Below, piece after piece: positions 28,080 to 36,995 of a stretch of DNA of 64,000 bases. Numbering within the stretch: position 1 is the first letter of the stretch; every line of letters starts with the position of its first letter. The DNA is from Micromonospora musae (GTDB lineage: Bacteria; Actinomycetota; Actinomycetes; Mycobacteriales; Micromonosporaceae): the NCBI RefSeq assembly GCF_003626635.1, contig NZ_RAZT01000005.1:371904-435903 (forward strand), written 5' to 3'. Under the pieces are notes generated by a model. It searched no databases. It was not told where the DNA came from and was given only the letters and a program-made list of their open reading frames with translations. A program made the position numbers and the translations under genes.

Positions 28080-28673
28080 ATGAACACGATCATGCGTAAG
28101 AGCGTTCTCGGTATCGCTGGTCTCGCGTTCGCCGGTGGTGTCATCGGCGGCCCCGTCGCCGCCCACGCCGCCACCCCGGCGGTGGATGCCAAGCCCGTCG
28201 CTGTCGTGCAGGCTGACAAGCCGGGTGTGGACAAGGGCAAGCTGATGCCCAACGGCACCCACGGCACCCAGTCCCGCATCAACCTCGACGACGAGCAGAC
28301 CGCCAATGTGAAGGCGATCATCGCCGCGACGAAGAAGTCGGACATGAACGAGCGGGCCGCGGTCATCTCCATCGCCACCAGCCTGCAGGAGTCGAAGTTG
28401 GAGAACCTGGGTCACCTGGGTGACGCCAACGACCACGACTCGCTGGGCCTGTTCCAGCAGCGCCCGACCTCGGGTTGGGGTACGCCGGAGCAGATCACCG
28501 ACCCGCAGTACTCGACCACCGCGTTCCTGAAGGGTCTGAAGCAGGTTGACGGCTGGCAGGACATGCCGCTGACCGACGCCGCCCAGACCGTGCAGGTGTC
28601 GGCCTACCCGGACGCCTACGCGCAGTGGGAGCAGCAGGCCGCCGACCTGGTGAGCCAGTACTGGAACAGCTGA
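28080..28673 (+). CDS. Secreted transglycosylase-like protein
   Basis: 197 residues with a signal peptide (cleavage after AHA at residue 30). The mature part matches the SLT-like domain often found with NlpC/P60 or M23 peptidases: ERAAVISIATSLQESKLEN, DSLGLFQQRPTSGWGTPEQI, FLKGLKQVDGWQDM and AAQTVQVSAYPDAYAQWE. The ES pair in LQESKL is the candidate catalytic Glu. Probably cuts peptidoglycan glycan strands outside the cell. GAAGGAG precedes the ATG. It sits downstream of four sigma-R-like promoters and ends at a perfect 16-bp hairpin, so it is probably monocistronic. Confidence 0.85.
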   Translation: MNTIMRKSVLGIAGLAFAGGVIGGPVAAHAATPAVDAKPVAVVQADKPGVDKGKLMPNGTHGTQSRINLDDEQTANVKAIIAATKKSDMNERAAVISIATSLQESKLENLGHLGDANDHDSLGLFQQRPTSGWGTPEQITDPQYSTTAFLKGLKQVDGWQDMPLTDAAQTVQVSAYPDAYAQWEQQAADLVSQYWNS

Positions 28674-28693
28674 CAACCAAACAGCACGACCAA

Positions 28694-28730
28694 CCGCTGG
28701 CCGGCACCCATCACGGGTGCCGGCCAGCGG
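28694..28730 (+). terminator. Hairpin terminator after the transglycosylase gene
   Basis: CCGCTGGCCGGCACCC and GGGTGCCGGCCAGCGG form a perfect 16-bp stem around ATCAC, 20 bases after the stop. There is no T run, as is common for actinomycete terminators. Confidence 0.75.
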
Positions 28731-28739
28731 CGTATCCAC

Positions 28740-28896
28740 TTGGGTCTGTTCCATAAGACCGTGCCCGGCTGCGCCGGCCCCAGGCGGCGACGGTTCGTCC
28801 GGATACAACACCGGGGGTATCCGCACGAACCTCCGCCTTGCCGGACCGCCGCCTGGGGCTCGGCTCGCTCGGGCGAGCCTTGTGAAGCAGACCCTA
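28740..28896. repeat. 155-nt palindromic element
   Basis: The ends are near-complementary: GGGTCTGTTCCATAAG on the left and, read in reverse, GGGTCTGCTTCACAAG on the right. Internal pairs match too: CCCCAGGCGGCG with CGCCGCCTGGGG, and GGTTCGTCCGGATAC with GTATCCGCACGAACC. The element could fold along its whole length. Its right end supplies the TAG stop of the DUF4126 gene. A half copy lies at 47658-47708. Confidence 0.65.
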
Positions 28897-29517
28897 GACG
28901 CGGAAGCCGGCTGCTCGGGCCGCCTCCAGCTCCCGGCGCCGGTCGGCGCGCCGGCGCCGGAACCAGAAGAGGAAGGCGAGCAGTCCGGCCAGGAACAGCA
29001 GGACGAGCACCGGCAGCAGGATCGCCACCACCGACACCACGGCGCTCGTCGCGTCCTCGGCAGTGCTCGCCACCGGCGCGCCCACCCCGGCGGTGGTCGC
29101 GTTGATGACGGGACGGGCGGCGGACTTGAGCAGGTGCACGCCGAACGCGATGAGCACGCCGGTCACGACCGGCACCCACTCGTGCGACGAGAAGAAGTTG
29201 CCCGGGTCGCTCACCGTGACCGTCTCGGCGGTCGAGCCCGCACCGAAGGCCAGACCGCCTGCGGTCGGGCGTACGACCGTCTGCACCACGTCGTTGACGT
29301 GGTCGAGCACCGGCACCTTGTCGGCGACCACCTCGACGGAGAGCAGCGCCGCCAGGATGACGAGGACCCAGCCGTCGCCGAGCCAGGCCCAGCCGCTCGG
29401 TAGGTCGATCAGGTCGGTGTAGCGGGCGAGCAGACCCATGGTGAGCAGGGGGATGTAGGCGTTCAGTCCGGCCGAGGCGGCGAGGCCGGTTCCGGTGAGG
29501 AGTTCGAACACGGTCAC
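28894..29517 (-). CDS. DUF4126 family membrane protein
   Basis: 207 residues with about five hydrophobic segments; starts [22 protein letters not shown], which is the conserved DUF4126 opening, and ends in a basic [12 protein letters not shown] tail. Function of the family is unknown. The stop codon coincides with the end of the 155-nt palindromic element, so the last residues may have been altered when the element arrived. Confidence 0.82.
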   Translation of the reverse strand: MTVFELLTGTGLAASAGLNAYIPLLTMGLLARYTDLIDLPSGWAWLGDGWVLVILAALLSVEVVADKVPVLDHVNDVVQTVVRPTAGGLAFGAGSTAETVTVSDPGNFFSSHEWVPVVTGVLIAFGVHLLKSAARPVINATTAGVGAPVASTAEDATSAVVSVVAILLPVLVLLFLAGLLAFLFWFRRRRADRRRELEAARAAGFRV

Positions 29518-29582
29518 AGCATCCCATCGGCACGCCAGTGCCGCTCGACGGCGATCCCCGGCTACTCCGCTACCCTCGTCGG

Positions 29583-30242
29583 GTGCGGTTGGTGATTGCG
29601 AAGTGCTCGGTGGACTACGTCGGACGGCTCTCGGCTCACCTGCCGCCGGCCACCCGACTGCTCATGGTCAAGGCGGACGGATCGGTCTCCATCCACGCCG
29701 ACGACCGTGCGTACAAGCCACTGAACTGGATGAGCCCGCCCTGCCGGCTGGAGGAGGCCCCCGGGGTGTGGCGGGTGGTCAACAAGGCCGGCGAGGAGCT
29801 GCGGATCACCCTCGAGGAGATCTTCCAGGACACCTCGTACGAGCTGGGGGTGGACCCCGGCCTGCGCAAGGACGGCGTCGAGGCGCACCTGCAGGAGCTG
29901 CTCGCCGCCAACCCGGAGACCCTCGGCGAGGGGTTCACGCTGGTCCGGCGCGAGTACATGACCGCCATCGGCCCGGTCGACCTGCTCTGCCGGGACGCCG
30001 ACTCGGGTGCGGTCGCGGTGGAGGTGAAGCGGCGCGGCGAGATCGACGGGGTGGAGCAGCTCACCCGCTATCTCGAACTGCTCAACCGGGACCCGCTGCT
30101 CGCACCGGTCGCCGGCGTCTTCGCCGCACAGGAGATCAAGCCGCAGGCCCGGGTGCTCGCCACCGACCGGGGCATCCGGTGCGTGGTGGTCGACTACGAC
30201 AAGCTACGCGGCATCGAGCGCGACGAGCTGACCCTCTTCTGA
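29583..30242 (+). CDS. nucS: NucS/EndoMS mismatch-specific endonuclease
   Basis: Non-canonical mismatch repair nuclease of actinobacteria and archaea, cutting both strands at G-T, G-G or T-T mismatches. 219 residues: N-terminal DNA-binding/dimerisation domain ([13 protein letters not shown]) and a C-terminal PD-(D/E)xK nuclease with GPVDLLCRD and [17 protein letters not shown]. The C-terminus ERDELTLF fits a beta-clamp-binding tail. GTG 29583 is chosen because the family starts RLVIAKC. TACCCT at 29571-29576 lies 6 bases before it, so the mRNA may be leaderless. Confidence 0.93.
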   Translation: MRLVIAKCSVDYVGRLSAHLPPATRLLMVKADGSVSIHADDRAYKPLNWMSPPCRLEEAPGVWRVVNKAGEELRITLEEIFQDTSYELGVDPGLRKDGVEAHLQELLAANPETLGEGFTLVRREYMTAIGPVDLLCRDADSGAVAVEVKRRGEIDGVEQLTRYLELLNRDPLLAPVAGVFAAQEIKPQARVLATDRGIRCVVVDYDKLRGIERDELTLF

Positions 30243-30279
30243 GGCTGCGCCGGCCCACTGCTGGGTCGGTCGCCGGCAC

Positions 30280-31776
30280 TCACCGGCCGTACATCGTCTT
30301 GACGACCTTCACGAGCCGGTCGACGTCGGCCGGGGTGCGGTCGAAGGTCATCGAGGGCAGCAGCGAGCGGGCTCGACGCCGGGTGATCGCCTTGGCTCGG
30401 CTGAACTCGCGCAGCCCGTCCGCGCCGTGGATCCGGCCGAAGCCCGAGTCGCCGACCCCGCCGAACGGCAGGGTGGACATTCCGGCGAAGGTCAGCGTCG
30501 AGTTGACCGAGGCCATGCCGGAGCGTAGCCGCCGGGCGGCCGCCATGGCGCGACGCCGGCCGAAGACCGAGCCGCCCAGCCCGTACGGGAGGGCGTTCGC
30601 GCGGTCGACGGCCTCGTCGGCGTCGCGGACGCGGTTGATGGTGAGGGTCGGCCCGAACGTCTCCTCCCGTACGGCGGCGGAGTCCTCCGGCACGTCGACG
30701 AGCACCGTCGGGCGCACGTACGGCGGCTGCACCGCGTCCGTGCCGCCCAGCACGGCCCGCCCACCCCGGGCGAGCGCGTCGTCGATGTGCCGGCGGATCA
30801 CGTCGATCTGGGCGGGCATCGTGATCGGGCCGAGGTCCGCATCGTCGGGGCCCACGGTCAGCCGGCCTGCCCGGTCGACCACCTTCGCCACGAAGGTGTC
30901 GAAGACCGGTTCGACGGCGTAGACCCGTTCGATGCCGATGCAGGTCTGCCCGGCGTTGGTCAGCGCCCCCCAGACGCACGCCTCGGCGGCCGCGTCCAGG
31001 TCGGCGTCGCTGTCGACGATCATGGCGTCCTTGCCGCCCGCCTCGATGAGCACCGGCGTGAGCGACTCGGCGCAGGCGGCCATCACCTTCCGGGCGGTCG
31101 CGCTGGAACCGGTGAAGGCGAGCTTGCCCACCCCGGAGCGGCAGAGCGCCGCACCCACGTCGCCGAGCCCGTGCACCGCGGTGAGGACGGGCTGCTCCGG
31201 CGCCACCTCCGCGAACGTGTCCACGAGCCACTGCCCCACCGCGGGCGTGTACTCGCTGGGTTTCAGGACGACCGCGTTACCGGCCGCCAGCGCGTACGCC
31301 GTCGAGCCGACGGGGGTGAGGACCGGGTAGTTCCACGGACCGATGACGCCGACCACCCCGTACGGCTGGTACTCCAGGTGACCGGAGAACTCGGCGAGGA
31401 TGAGCCGGGATCGGACCCGGCGTGGACCGAGCGTCCGCCGGGCGTTGCGCGCGGCCCAGTCGATGTGCTCGACGGCGGTGACGATCTCGACGATCCCGTC
31501 GGCGACCGGCTTGCCGCCTTCGAGGTGCATCAGCTCGGCGAGCTCTTCGATCCGCCGGGCGAGCAGGGCCCGCCAGCGCAGCAGCCGTTCCCGGCGACCG
31601 GCGAAGCCGAGCGACGCCCACCACTGTCCGGCCGTGCCGGCGCGTTCGACAGCCGCAGTGACGTCGGCCGGGGTGGCGACCGGGAAGCGTCCCGCCTCCG
31701 CACCGGTGGCCGGGCTGGTGGAGACCAGGAGGCCGTCTTCGATGGCCGGGGCGCCGGGGACATGCACAGCCGTCAT
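30280..31776 (-). CDS. NAD(P)-dependent aldehyde dehydrogenase
   Basis: 498 residues of the ALDH superfamily. VIGPWNYPV, VLKPSEYTP, the catalytic Cys279 in NAGQTCIG and the general base Glu245 in LIEAGGKD (EAGGK instead of the usual ELGGK). Late motif REETFGPTLTI and STLPFGGVGDSGFG. Class closest to broad-range or medium-chain aldehyde enzymes such as CoxALDH/MMSDH-like outgroups; substrate not predictable. A perfect 13-bp palindrome lies 17 bp upstream of its start. Confidence 0.9.
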   Translation of the reverse strand: MTAVHVPGAPAIEDGLLVSTSPATGAEAGRFPVATPADVTAAVERAGTAGQWWASLGFAGRRERLLRWRALLARRIEELAELMHLEGGKPVADGIVEIVTAVEHIDWAARNARRTLGPRRVRSRLILAEFSGHLEYQPYGVVGVIGPWNYPVLTPVGSTAYALAAGNAVVLKPSEYTPAVGQWLVDTFAEVAPEQPVLTAVHGLGDVGAALCRSGVGKLAFTGSSATARKVMAACAESLTPVLIEAGGKDAMIVDSDADLDAAAEACVWGALTNAGQTCIGIERVYAVEPVFDTFVAKVVDRAGRLTVGPDDADLGPITMPAQIDVIRRHIDDALARGGRAVLGGTDAVQPPYVRPTVLVDVPEDSAAVREETFGPTLTINRVRDADEAVDRANALPYGLGGSVFGRRRAMAAARRLRSGMASVNSTLTFAGMSTLPFGGVGDSGFGRIHGADGLREFSRAKAITRRRARSLLPSMTFDRTPADVDRLVKVVKTMYGR

Positions 31777-31792
31777 GGCGGGAGTCTAGACC

Positions 31793-31805
31793 CGAGTATT
31801 ACTCG
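31793..31805. promoter_or_regulatory. Palindromic operator candidate before the aldehyde dehydrogenase
   Basis: CGAGTA-T-TACTCG, a perfect 13-bp dyad 17 bp upstream of the ATG (31776, minus strand), so it would overlap the promoter or start of transcription. AT-rich for this genome. The regulator is unknown. It differs from the acyl-CoA operator. Confidence 0.45.
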
Positions 31806-32027
31806 CCGGTAGGGGTGATTCGACCGCTGTGCCCGGGTCTTCGGCGCGCCCCCGCTCCTCCCGACCGGCGCGGCGGCACGATGGAGCTGTCGGTCCGCCG
31901 CCCGAACCGGCTAACGGAAGGTGTACGGCCGGGGGCGTGGAGGTGTCCGCCCGGCCATGGAGGTGACTACCGTCTGGTGGCACTCTGATGCGGGGAGTGA
32001 GGGTGTGGGGTGGAGGGCTGACTGTCC

Positions 32028-32441
32028 ATGGAGGAGCTTCCGGAACTGCTGCCGTTGTTGACGGTCGCCGGTGGTCCGATGCGCGGGGCGAGCTTCCGGC
32101 TTCGAGCCGAGGCTCAGTTGATCGGTCGGGCGCCGGCGGCCCACGTCTCCGTCGCCGACCCGCATCTGAGCCGGCGGCACGCCGAGGTGTGGCTCACGCC
32201 CGAGGGAGCCTGGCTGCGTGACCTCGGCTCGACCAACGGCACCTGGCTGAACGACCGCCGGATCGGGGGGCTGGAGCAGCTCACCGACGGGGATGTCATC
32301 CGGCTCGGCCGTACCGAGCTGCGCTTCTTCGACCCGGGGGTGGCCCGTACCGACCCGGTCGGGCTCCGGTTCGGCCCGGCCCGGCGCGACCACCGACCGA
32401 CGTTGCCGCTGCCCTTGCCGACGCCTCCGGTGCTGCGCTGA
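32028..32441 (+). CDS. FHA-domain protein
   Basis: 137 residues, essentially one FHA phosphothreonine-binding domain. Arg34 in LIGRAP, SRRH (48-51) and GSTNGTWLN (67-75, with Asn70) are the canonical contact residues. A proline-rich tail follows. Such stand-alone FHA proteins bind Ser/Thr kinase substrates. No kinase gene is nearby. GGAGGG about 12 bases before the ATG. Confidence 0.88.
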   Translation: MEELPELLPLLTVAGGPMRGASFRLRAEAQLIGRAPAAHVSVADPHLSRRHAEVWLTPEGAWLRDLGSTNGTWLNDRRIGGLEQLTDGDVIRLGRTELRFFDPGVARTDPVGLRFGPARRDHRPTLPLPLPTPPVLR

Positions 32442-32588
32442 CACAGGCCCCACGCGTCGGCGCGAAGAGTCGGGAAGCTCGACGGCACGCGTCGGGGTCT
32501 CCGGGCCGGAGCCCGGCGAACGACCACACCTTCGGCCCGCCCCGGATGGGAGTCGGCCACATGGACGGCCGGCAGCCGGGGTGGCAGC

Positions 32589-33662
32589 ATGCCGCGGATG
32601 GAGACCGAGCAGCGGATCGTCACGGCGAACGGCATCACCCAGTCGGTACGGGTCGCCGGTCCGCCGGACGGAGTGCCGGTGCTGCTCGTGCACGGCAACT
32701 GCTCGTCCGCGCTGTTCTGGGAGCCCCTGGTCCGGCGCCTGCCGGGAACCCTGCGGATCGTCGCGCCCGACCTGCGCGGCTACGGCGACACGCAGACCGC
32801 CCCGGTGGACGCCACCCGGGGGCTGCGTGACTTCGCCGACGACGTGGCCGCCCTGCTCGACGAGCCCACCCTCTTCGCCGCGCCGGACGTCCGCCCGCTG
32901 GTGGTCGGGCACTCGCTCGGCGGGGGAGTGGCGATGAGCCTGCTGATCGACCACCCCGACCGGGTGGCCGGGCTGCTGCTCGCCGCCCCCGTCTCCCCGT
33001 ACGGCTTCGGCGGCACCCGCGACGTGACCGGCACCCCGACCACCGCCGACTTCGCCGGCACCGGCGCGGGCACCGCCAACTCCGACTTCGTGCGCCGGCT
33101 CGCCGCGCAGGACCGCGGCGACGACGCCCCGGCGAGCCCGCGCAGCGTGCTGCGGGGCACCTACGTGGCGGACCCGACGTCGCTCGGCGGGGACGAGGAG
33201 CTGCTGCTCGACAGCGTCCTGTCGACCTCCACCGGGGACGACAACTACCCGGGCACCTCGGTCGCCTCGGTGAACTGGCCGGGCAGCGCACCGGGTGAGC
33301 GCGGCGTGCTGAACGCCCTCGCCCCCACGTACCTCCGGGTCGCCGACGACCTGGTCGCGGTCACGCCGAAGCCGCCGATCACCTGGATCCGGGGCGACGC
33401 CGACGTGATCGTGTCCGACACCTCGCTCTTCGACCTGGCGTACCTCGGTTCGCTCGGCGTCGTGCCCGGCTGGCCGGGCGAGGCGGAGTGCCCGCCGCAG
33501 CCGATGGTCGGGCAGACCCGGGCGGTACTGGACCGGTACGCCGCGGCCGGCGGCGCGTACCGCGAGGTGGTGCTCCCCGGCTGCGGGCACAGCCCGCACC
33601 TCGAACGGCCGGCCGAGTTCGTCGCGGAACTGCTGGCGCTGACCGATCACGCGGCCGTCTGA
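32589..33662 (+). CDS. Alpha/beta-hydrolase
   Basis: 357 residues. Oxyanion segment LLVHGNCSS, nucleophile elbow VGHSLGGG (Ser109) and the C-terminal His in GCGHSPHLERP. A long lid region (about 150-260) is rich in Asp/Ser/Thr. Substrate unknown; could be an esterase, epoxide hydrolase-like or haloperoxidase-like enzyme. Either ATG 32589 or 32598 could be the start. Confidence 0.85.
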   Translation: MPRMETEQRIVTANGITQSVRVAGPPDGVPVLLVHGNCSSALFWEPLVRRLPGTLRIVAPDLRGYGDTQTAPVDATRGLRDFADDVAALLDEPTLFAAPDVRPLVVGHSLGGGVAMSLLIDHPDRVAGLLLAAPVSPYGFGGTRDVTGTPTTADFAGTGAGTANSDFVRRLAAQDRGDDAPASPRSVLRGTYVADPTSLGGDEELLLDSVLSTSTGDDNYPGTSVASVNWPGSAPGERGVLNALAPTYLRVADDLVAVTPKPPITWIRGDADVIVSDTSLFDLAYLGSLGVVPGWPGEAECPPQPMVGQTRAVLDRYAAAGGAYREVVLPGCGHSPHLERPAEFVAELLALTDHAAV

Positions 33663-33812
33663 CGACCCACCGCCGGGCCGGCGCCGGCCGCGCCCGGACG
33701 ACGAGGCGAGGCCGCCGGTCGTGGCCGGTCGCTGCCGGAAGCGGGCGCGCTGGGTGAAATATGCCACGGCTTCTCGACAACCCGGCGGTGCATGGCAGAC
33801 TCGCGCGCATGA

Positions 33813-33828
33813 CTTAGCGGCCGTTCAA
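33813..33828. promoter_or_regulatory. Shared acyl-CoA-gene operator, site 3 (duplicated 3-hydroxyacyl-CoA dehydrogenase)
   Basis: CTTAGCG-GC-CGTTCAA, with 13 of the 14 half-site bases matching the consensus. It lies 34 bp before the ATG at 33862; a CAGACT hexamer at 33796-33801 just upstream could be the -10, placing the site near the transcription start. Confidence 0.6.
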
Positions 33829-33861
33829 GTGGCCGTGCGGAGCGTACTGGGGAGGCCGGTC

Positions 33862-35652
33862 ATGGCACGCGAGTTCACCAGCGTGGGCGTCGTCGGGCTG
33901 GGCACCATGGGTGCCGGCATCGTGGAGGTCTTCGCCCGCAACGGCATCGACGTGGTCGCCGTCGAGATCTCCGCGCCGGCCCTGGAGCGCGGCCAGGCCA
34001 CCCTCACCCGCTCCACCGACCGGGCGGTCGCCAAGGGCAAGCTCGACCCGGCCGACCGGGACGCGCTGCTCGACCGGGTCACCTTTGCCGTCGGCCTCGA
34101 CGCGCTGCACGCCGTCGACCTGGTCATCGAGGCGGTCCCCGAGCACCTCGACCTGAAGCAGCGGATCTTCGCCGAGCTGGACCGGGTCTGCAAGCCCGAC
34201 GCCATCCTGGCCACCAACACCTCGTCGTTGAGCGTCACCGAGATCTCCGTGGCCACCAGCCGGCCCAACCAGGTGATCGGCATCCACTTCTTCAACCCGG
34301 CGCCCGTGATGAAGCTCGTCGAGGTGATCCGCACGGTCGTCACCTCGGCCGACGTGGTCGCCGACGTGGAGGCGCTCTGCGCCCGGCTCGGCAAGGTCGA
34401 CGTCACCATCAACGACCGCGCCGGGTTCATCGCCAACGCCCTGCTCTTCGGCTACCTGAACCACGCGGTCGCCCTGTTCGAGTCGAACTACGCCAGCCGG
34501 GAGGACATCGACGCCGCCATGAAGCTCGGCTGCGGCCTGCCGATGGGCCCGCTGGCGCTGATGGACCTGATCGGCGTCGACACCGCGTACGAGATCCTGG
34601 ACACGATGTACCGGCGCGGTGGACGGGACCGCCGGCACGCGCCGGTGCCGCTGATCAAGCAGATGGTCACGGCCGGTCTGCTCGGTCGCAAGTCCGGCCG
34701 CGGCTTCTACACCTACGAGCGGCCGGGTTCGCCGGTGGTCGTACCGGACGAGGCGACGCCGGTGGCCCCGGCGGACGCGTTCAGCGAGGGCGGCCGGGCC
34801 ATCGCCAAGGTCGGTGTGGTCGGCTCCGGGACGATGGCCACCGGGATCATCGAGGTCTTCGCCCGGGCCGGCTACGAGGTCGTCTCGGTGACCCGGGGCG
34901 CGGAGAAGTCCGCGAGCATCTGCGAGGCGGTGAAGACCTCGCTCAACAAGGGCGTCGTCCGGGGCAAGCTCAGCGAGGAGGAGCGGGACGGCGCGCTCGG
35001 CCGGATCACCTGGTCGGCCACGCTCGACCACCTCGCCGACGTCGACCTCGTCGTCGAGGCGGTCGTCGAGGAGCTGAGTGTGAAGAAGGCGCTCTTCGCC
35101 AGCCTCGACGAGATCTGCAAGCCCGGCGTCGTCCTCGCCACCACCACCTCCTCGCTGCCGGTGATCGAGATGGCGATGGCCACCCAGCGGCCGGCGGACG
35201 TGGTCGGGCTGCACTTCTTCAACCCGGCCCCGGTCATGCAGCTGGTCGAGGTGGTACGCACCATCCGGACCGCACCGGAGACCGTCGCCACCGCCCGTGC
35301 GGTCTGCGCCGCGCTCGGCAAGACCTCGGTCGTCTGCGGCGACCGCTCCGGGTTCGTCGTCAACGCGCTGCTCTTCCCGTACCTCAACGACGCGGTGAAG
35401 ATGCTGGAGGCGAGCTACTCGACCACGGACGACATCGACCACGCCATGAAGCTGGGCTGCGGCTACCCGATGGGCCCGTTCGAGCTGCTCGACGTGGTCG
35501 GGCTGGACGTCGCGCTCGCCATCCAGCGGGAGCTCTACCTGGAGCTGCGGGAGCCGGGCTTCGCCCCCGCGCCGCTGCTGGAGCACCTGGTCACCGCCGG
35601 CTACCTGGGCCGCAAGACCGGCCGGGGCTTCCGCGACCACACCCACCGCTGA
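33862..35652 (+). CDS. Duplicated 3-hydroxyacyl-CoA dehydrogenase (two fused modules)
   Basis: 596 residues made of two complete 3-hydroxybutyryl/3-hydroxyacyl-CoA dehydrogenase modules. Module 1 has VVGLGTMGAGI (10-20) and HFFNPAPVMKLVEV; module 2 has VVGSGTMATGI (from about 318) and HFFNPAPVMQLVEV. Each ends in LGRKxGRGF. No crotonase domain is present, so it is not a FadB-type fusion. Both modules keep the catalytic His. ATG 33862 has GGGGAGG upstream. Likely role in beta-oxidation or the C4 acyl-CoA network. Confidence 0.9.
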   Translation: MAREFTSVGVVGLGTMGAGIVEVFARNGIDVVAVEISAPALERGQATLTRSTDRAVAKGKLDPADRDALLDRVTFAVGLDALHAVDLVIEAVPEHLDLKQRIFAELDRVCKPDAILATNTSSLSVTEISVATSRPNQVIGIHFFNPAPVMKLVEVIRTVVTSADVVADVEALCARLGKVDVTINDRAGFIANALLFGYLNHAVALFESNYASREDIDAAMKLGCGLPMGPLALMDLIGVDTAYEILDTMYRRGGRDRRHAPVPLIKQMVTAGLLGRKSGRGFYTYERPGSPVVVPDEATPVAPADAFSEGGRAIAKVGVVGSGTMATGIIEVFARAGYEVVSVTRGAEKSASICEAVKTSLNKGVVRGKLSEEERDGALGRITWSATLDHLADVDLVVEAVVEELSVKKALFASLDEICKPGVVLATTTSSLPVIEMAMATQRPADVVGLHFFNPAPVMQLVEVVRTIRTAPETVATARAVCAALGKTSVVCGDRSGFVVNALLFPYLNDAVKMLEASYSTTDDIDHAMKLGCGYPMGPFELLDVVGLDVALAIQRELYLELREPGFAPAPLLEHLVTAGYLGRKTGRGFRDHTHR

Positions 35653-35689
35653 CCCCGGGCCTCCGCGAGCCGGCCGTACGCTTGACGAC

Positions 35690-36016
35690 GTGAGTCCCCG
35701 TCGTAACCGTCCCCGCCGGGACGAGAACCCGGACCTGGACGCCGAGCGGGCGCGCCAGGGCATCGGCTCGGTGCAGCAGTGGCGCGACGGCGAGTGGCAG
35801 GTACGCGCGATCAGCGGGGGCTCCTCGGTCAAGACGTACCGCTGCCCCGGGTGTGATCAGGAGATCCGCCCCGGGGTGCCGCACGTGGTCGCCTGGCCGG
35901 CGGACGGCCGGGGCGACCTGAGCGACCGCCGTCACTGGCACCGCGGTTGCTGGGGCGCGCGGGACCGGCGCGGTCCGGTGATCCAGCGCGGCCGGGGCGC
36001 GCCCCGGTACGGCTGA
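35690..36016 (+). CDS. Small conserved actinobacterial protein with a CPGC motif
   Basis: 108 residues, basic ends. The core has CPGCDQEIRPGVPHVV and RRHWHRGCW, a Cys2-His/Cys arrangement consistent with a zinc ribbon or HNH-like remnant. Homologues are often labelled ATP/GTP-binding protein without support. TACGCT at 35677-35682 lies 7 bases before the GTG, suggesting a leaderless mRNA. Function unknown. Confidence 0.78.
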   Translation: MSPRRNRPRRDENPDLDAERARQGIGSVQQWRDGEWQVRAISGGSSVKTYRCPGCDQEIRPGVPHVVAWPADGRGDLSDRRHWHRGCWGARDRRGPVIQRGRGAPRYG

Positions 36017-36083
36017 GCGATCTGCGTCACCCTGTTTCCTCCCCGGGCGGGCGGGTTCCACGCCGTCGCGCCAGACTTGACCG

Positions 36084-36893
36084 GTGAGCACACCGATCCG
36101 CGCGTCCTCCGTCCTCCCCGCGAAGCGGGAGGAGATCGAGCTGCACACCGCCGACGGGCTGCGCCTCGTCGGCGAGCTGGCTCGCCCGCTCGACCGGGAA
36201 CCGGTGGCCACCCTGGTCTGCCTGCACCCGCTGCCGACGCACGGCGGGATGATGGACAGCCACGTCTTCCGCAAGGCCGCCTGGCGGCTGCCCGCGCTGG
36301 CCGACGTCGCGGTGCTGCGCTTCAACACCAGGGGCACCAGCAGCCTCCGGGGCACCAGCGAGGGGACGTTCGACAACGCGGTAGGTGAGCGCTACGACGT
36401 GGCCGCCGCGATCGAGTACGCCGAGTTCGAGGAGCTGCCGAACATCTGGCTGCTCGGCTGGTCGTTCGGCACCGACCTGATCCTGAAGTACGGCTGCGAC
36501 CCCGCCCTCACCGGCGCGATCCTGCTCTCCCCGCCGCTGCGCTACTCCAAGCCGGAGGACCTCGCCCAGTGGGCGCAGTCGGGTCGGCCGCTGACGGCGC
36601 TGGTGCCCGAGTTCGACGACTACCTGCGCCCGGAGGAGGCGCGGAAGCGGTTCGCGGCGGTGCCGCAGGCCGAGGTGATCGGGGTGTCCGGGGCGAAGCA
36701 TCTCTGGGTCGGTGACGCGGAGCGGGTGCTCGACGAGGTGGTCCACCGGGTCAACCCGGCCGTCGCCGTGCCGCTGCCCACCACCTGGGACGGCCCGATG
36801 GAGACCGGCGACGTCAGCGCGTACGCCGACCGGACGGTGGCCTCCTTCGCCGACCGGCCGGTGCCGGGTCCGCCGCAGGCCCACGCGGGCTGA
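36084..36893 (+). CDS. Alpha/beta-hydrolase
   Basis: 269 residues with LVCLHPLPTHGGMMDS (oxyanion region), LRFNTRGTSSLRG and the elbow LGWSFGTD (Ser127), as in YfhR/dienelactone-type serine hydrolases; AKHLWVGD near 210 carries the likely catalytic His. GTG start at 36084. Substrate unknown. Not linked by overlap to its neighbours. Confidence 0.85.
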   Translation: MSTPIRASSVLPAKREEIELHTADGLRLVGELARPLDREPVATLVCLHPLPTHGGMMDSHVFRKAAWRLPALADVAVLRFNTRGTSSLRGTSEGTFDNAVGERYDVAAAIEYAEFEELPNIWLLGWSFGTDLILKYGCDPALTGAILLSPPLRYSKPEDLAQWAQSGRPLTALVPEFDDYLRPEEARKRFAAVPQAEVIGVSGAKHLWVGDAERVLDEVVHRVNPAVAVPLPTTWDGPMETGDVSAYADRTVASFADRPVPGPPQAHAG

Positions 36894-36995
36894 ACGGGCC
36901 GGTGGGCGCGGCACCCGGCGCGGCACAGCCCGCCCAGCCGGGTGCGCAGCCCGCCCAGCCCCGGGCGAGCCGGGCGCGGACCCGCCGATCGTCGG

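Noticed and set aside
27905..28080. c-di-AMP (ydaO) riboswitch, common before actinomycete wall hydrolase genes
   Set aside because: None of the conserved ydaO core that I know could be found; only short hairpins are present.
27505..28083. Open frame of about 190 codons across the promoter array with repeat-like peptides (NDGGLPVVEH, NDGGSPTVEH)
   Set aside because: The DNA repeats are 100, 110 and 70 bp apart, so they fall in different frames; a non-coding promoter array explains the conservation better.
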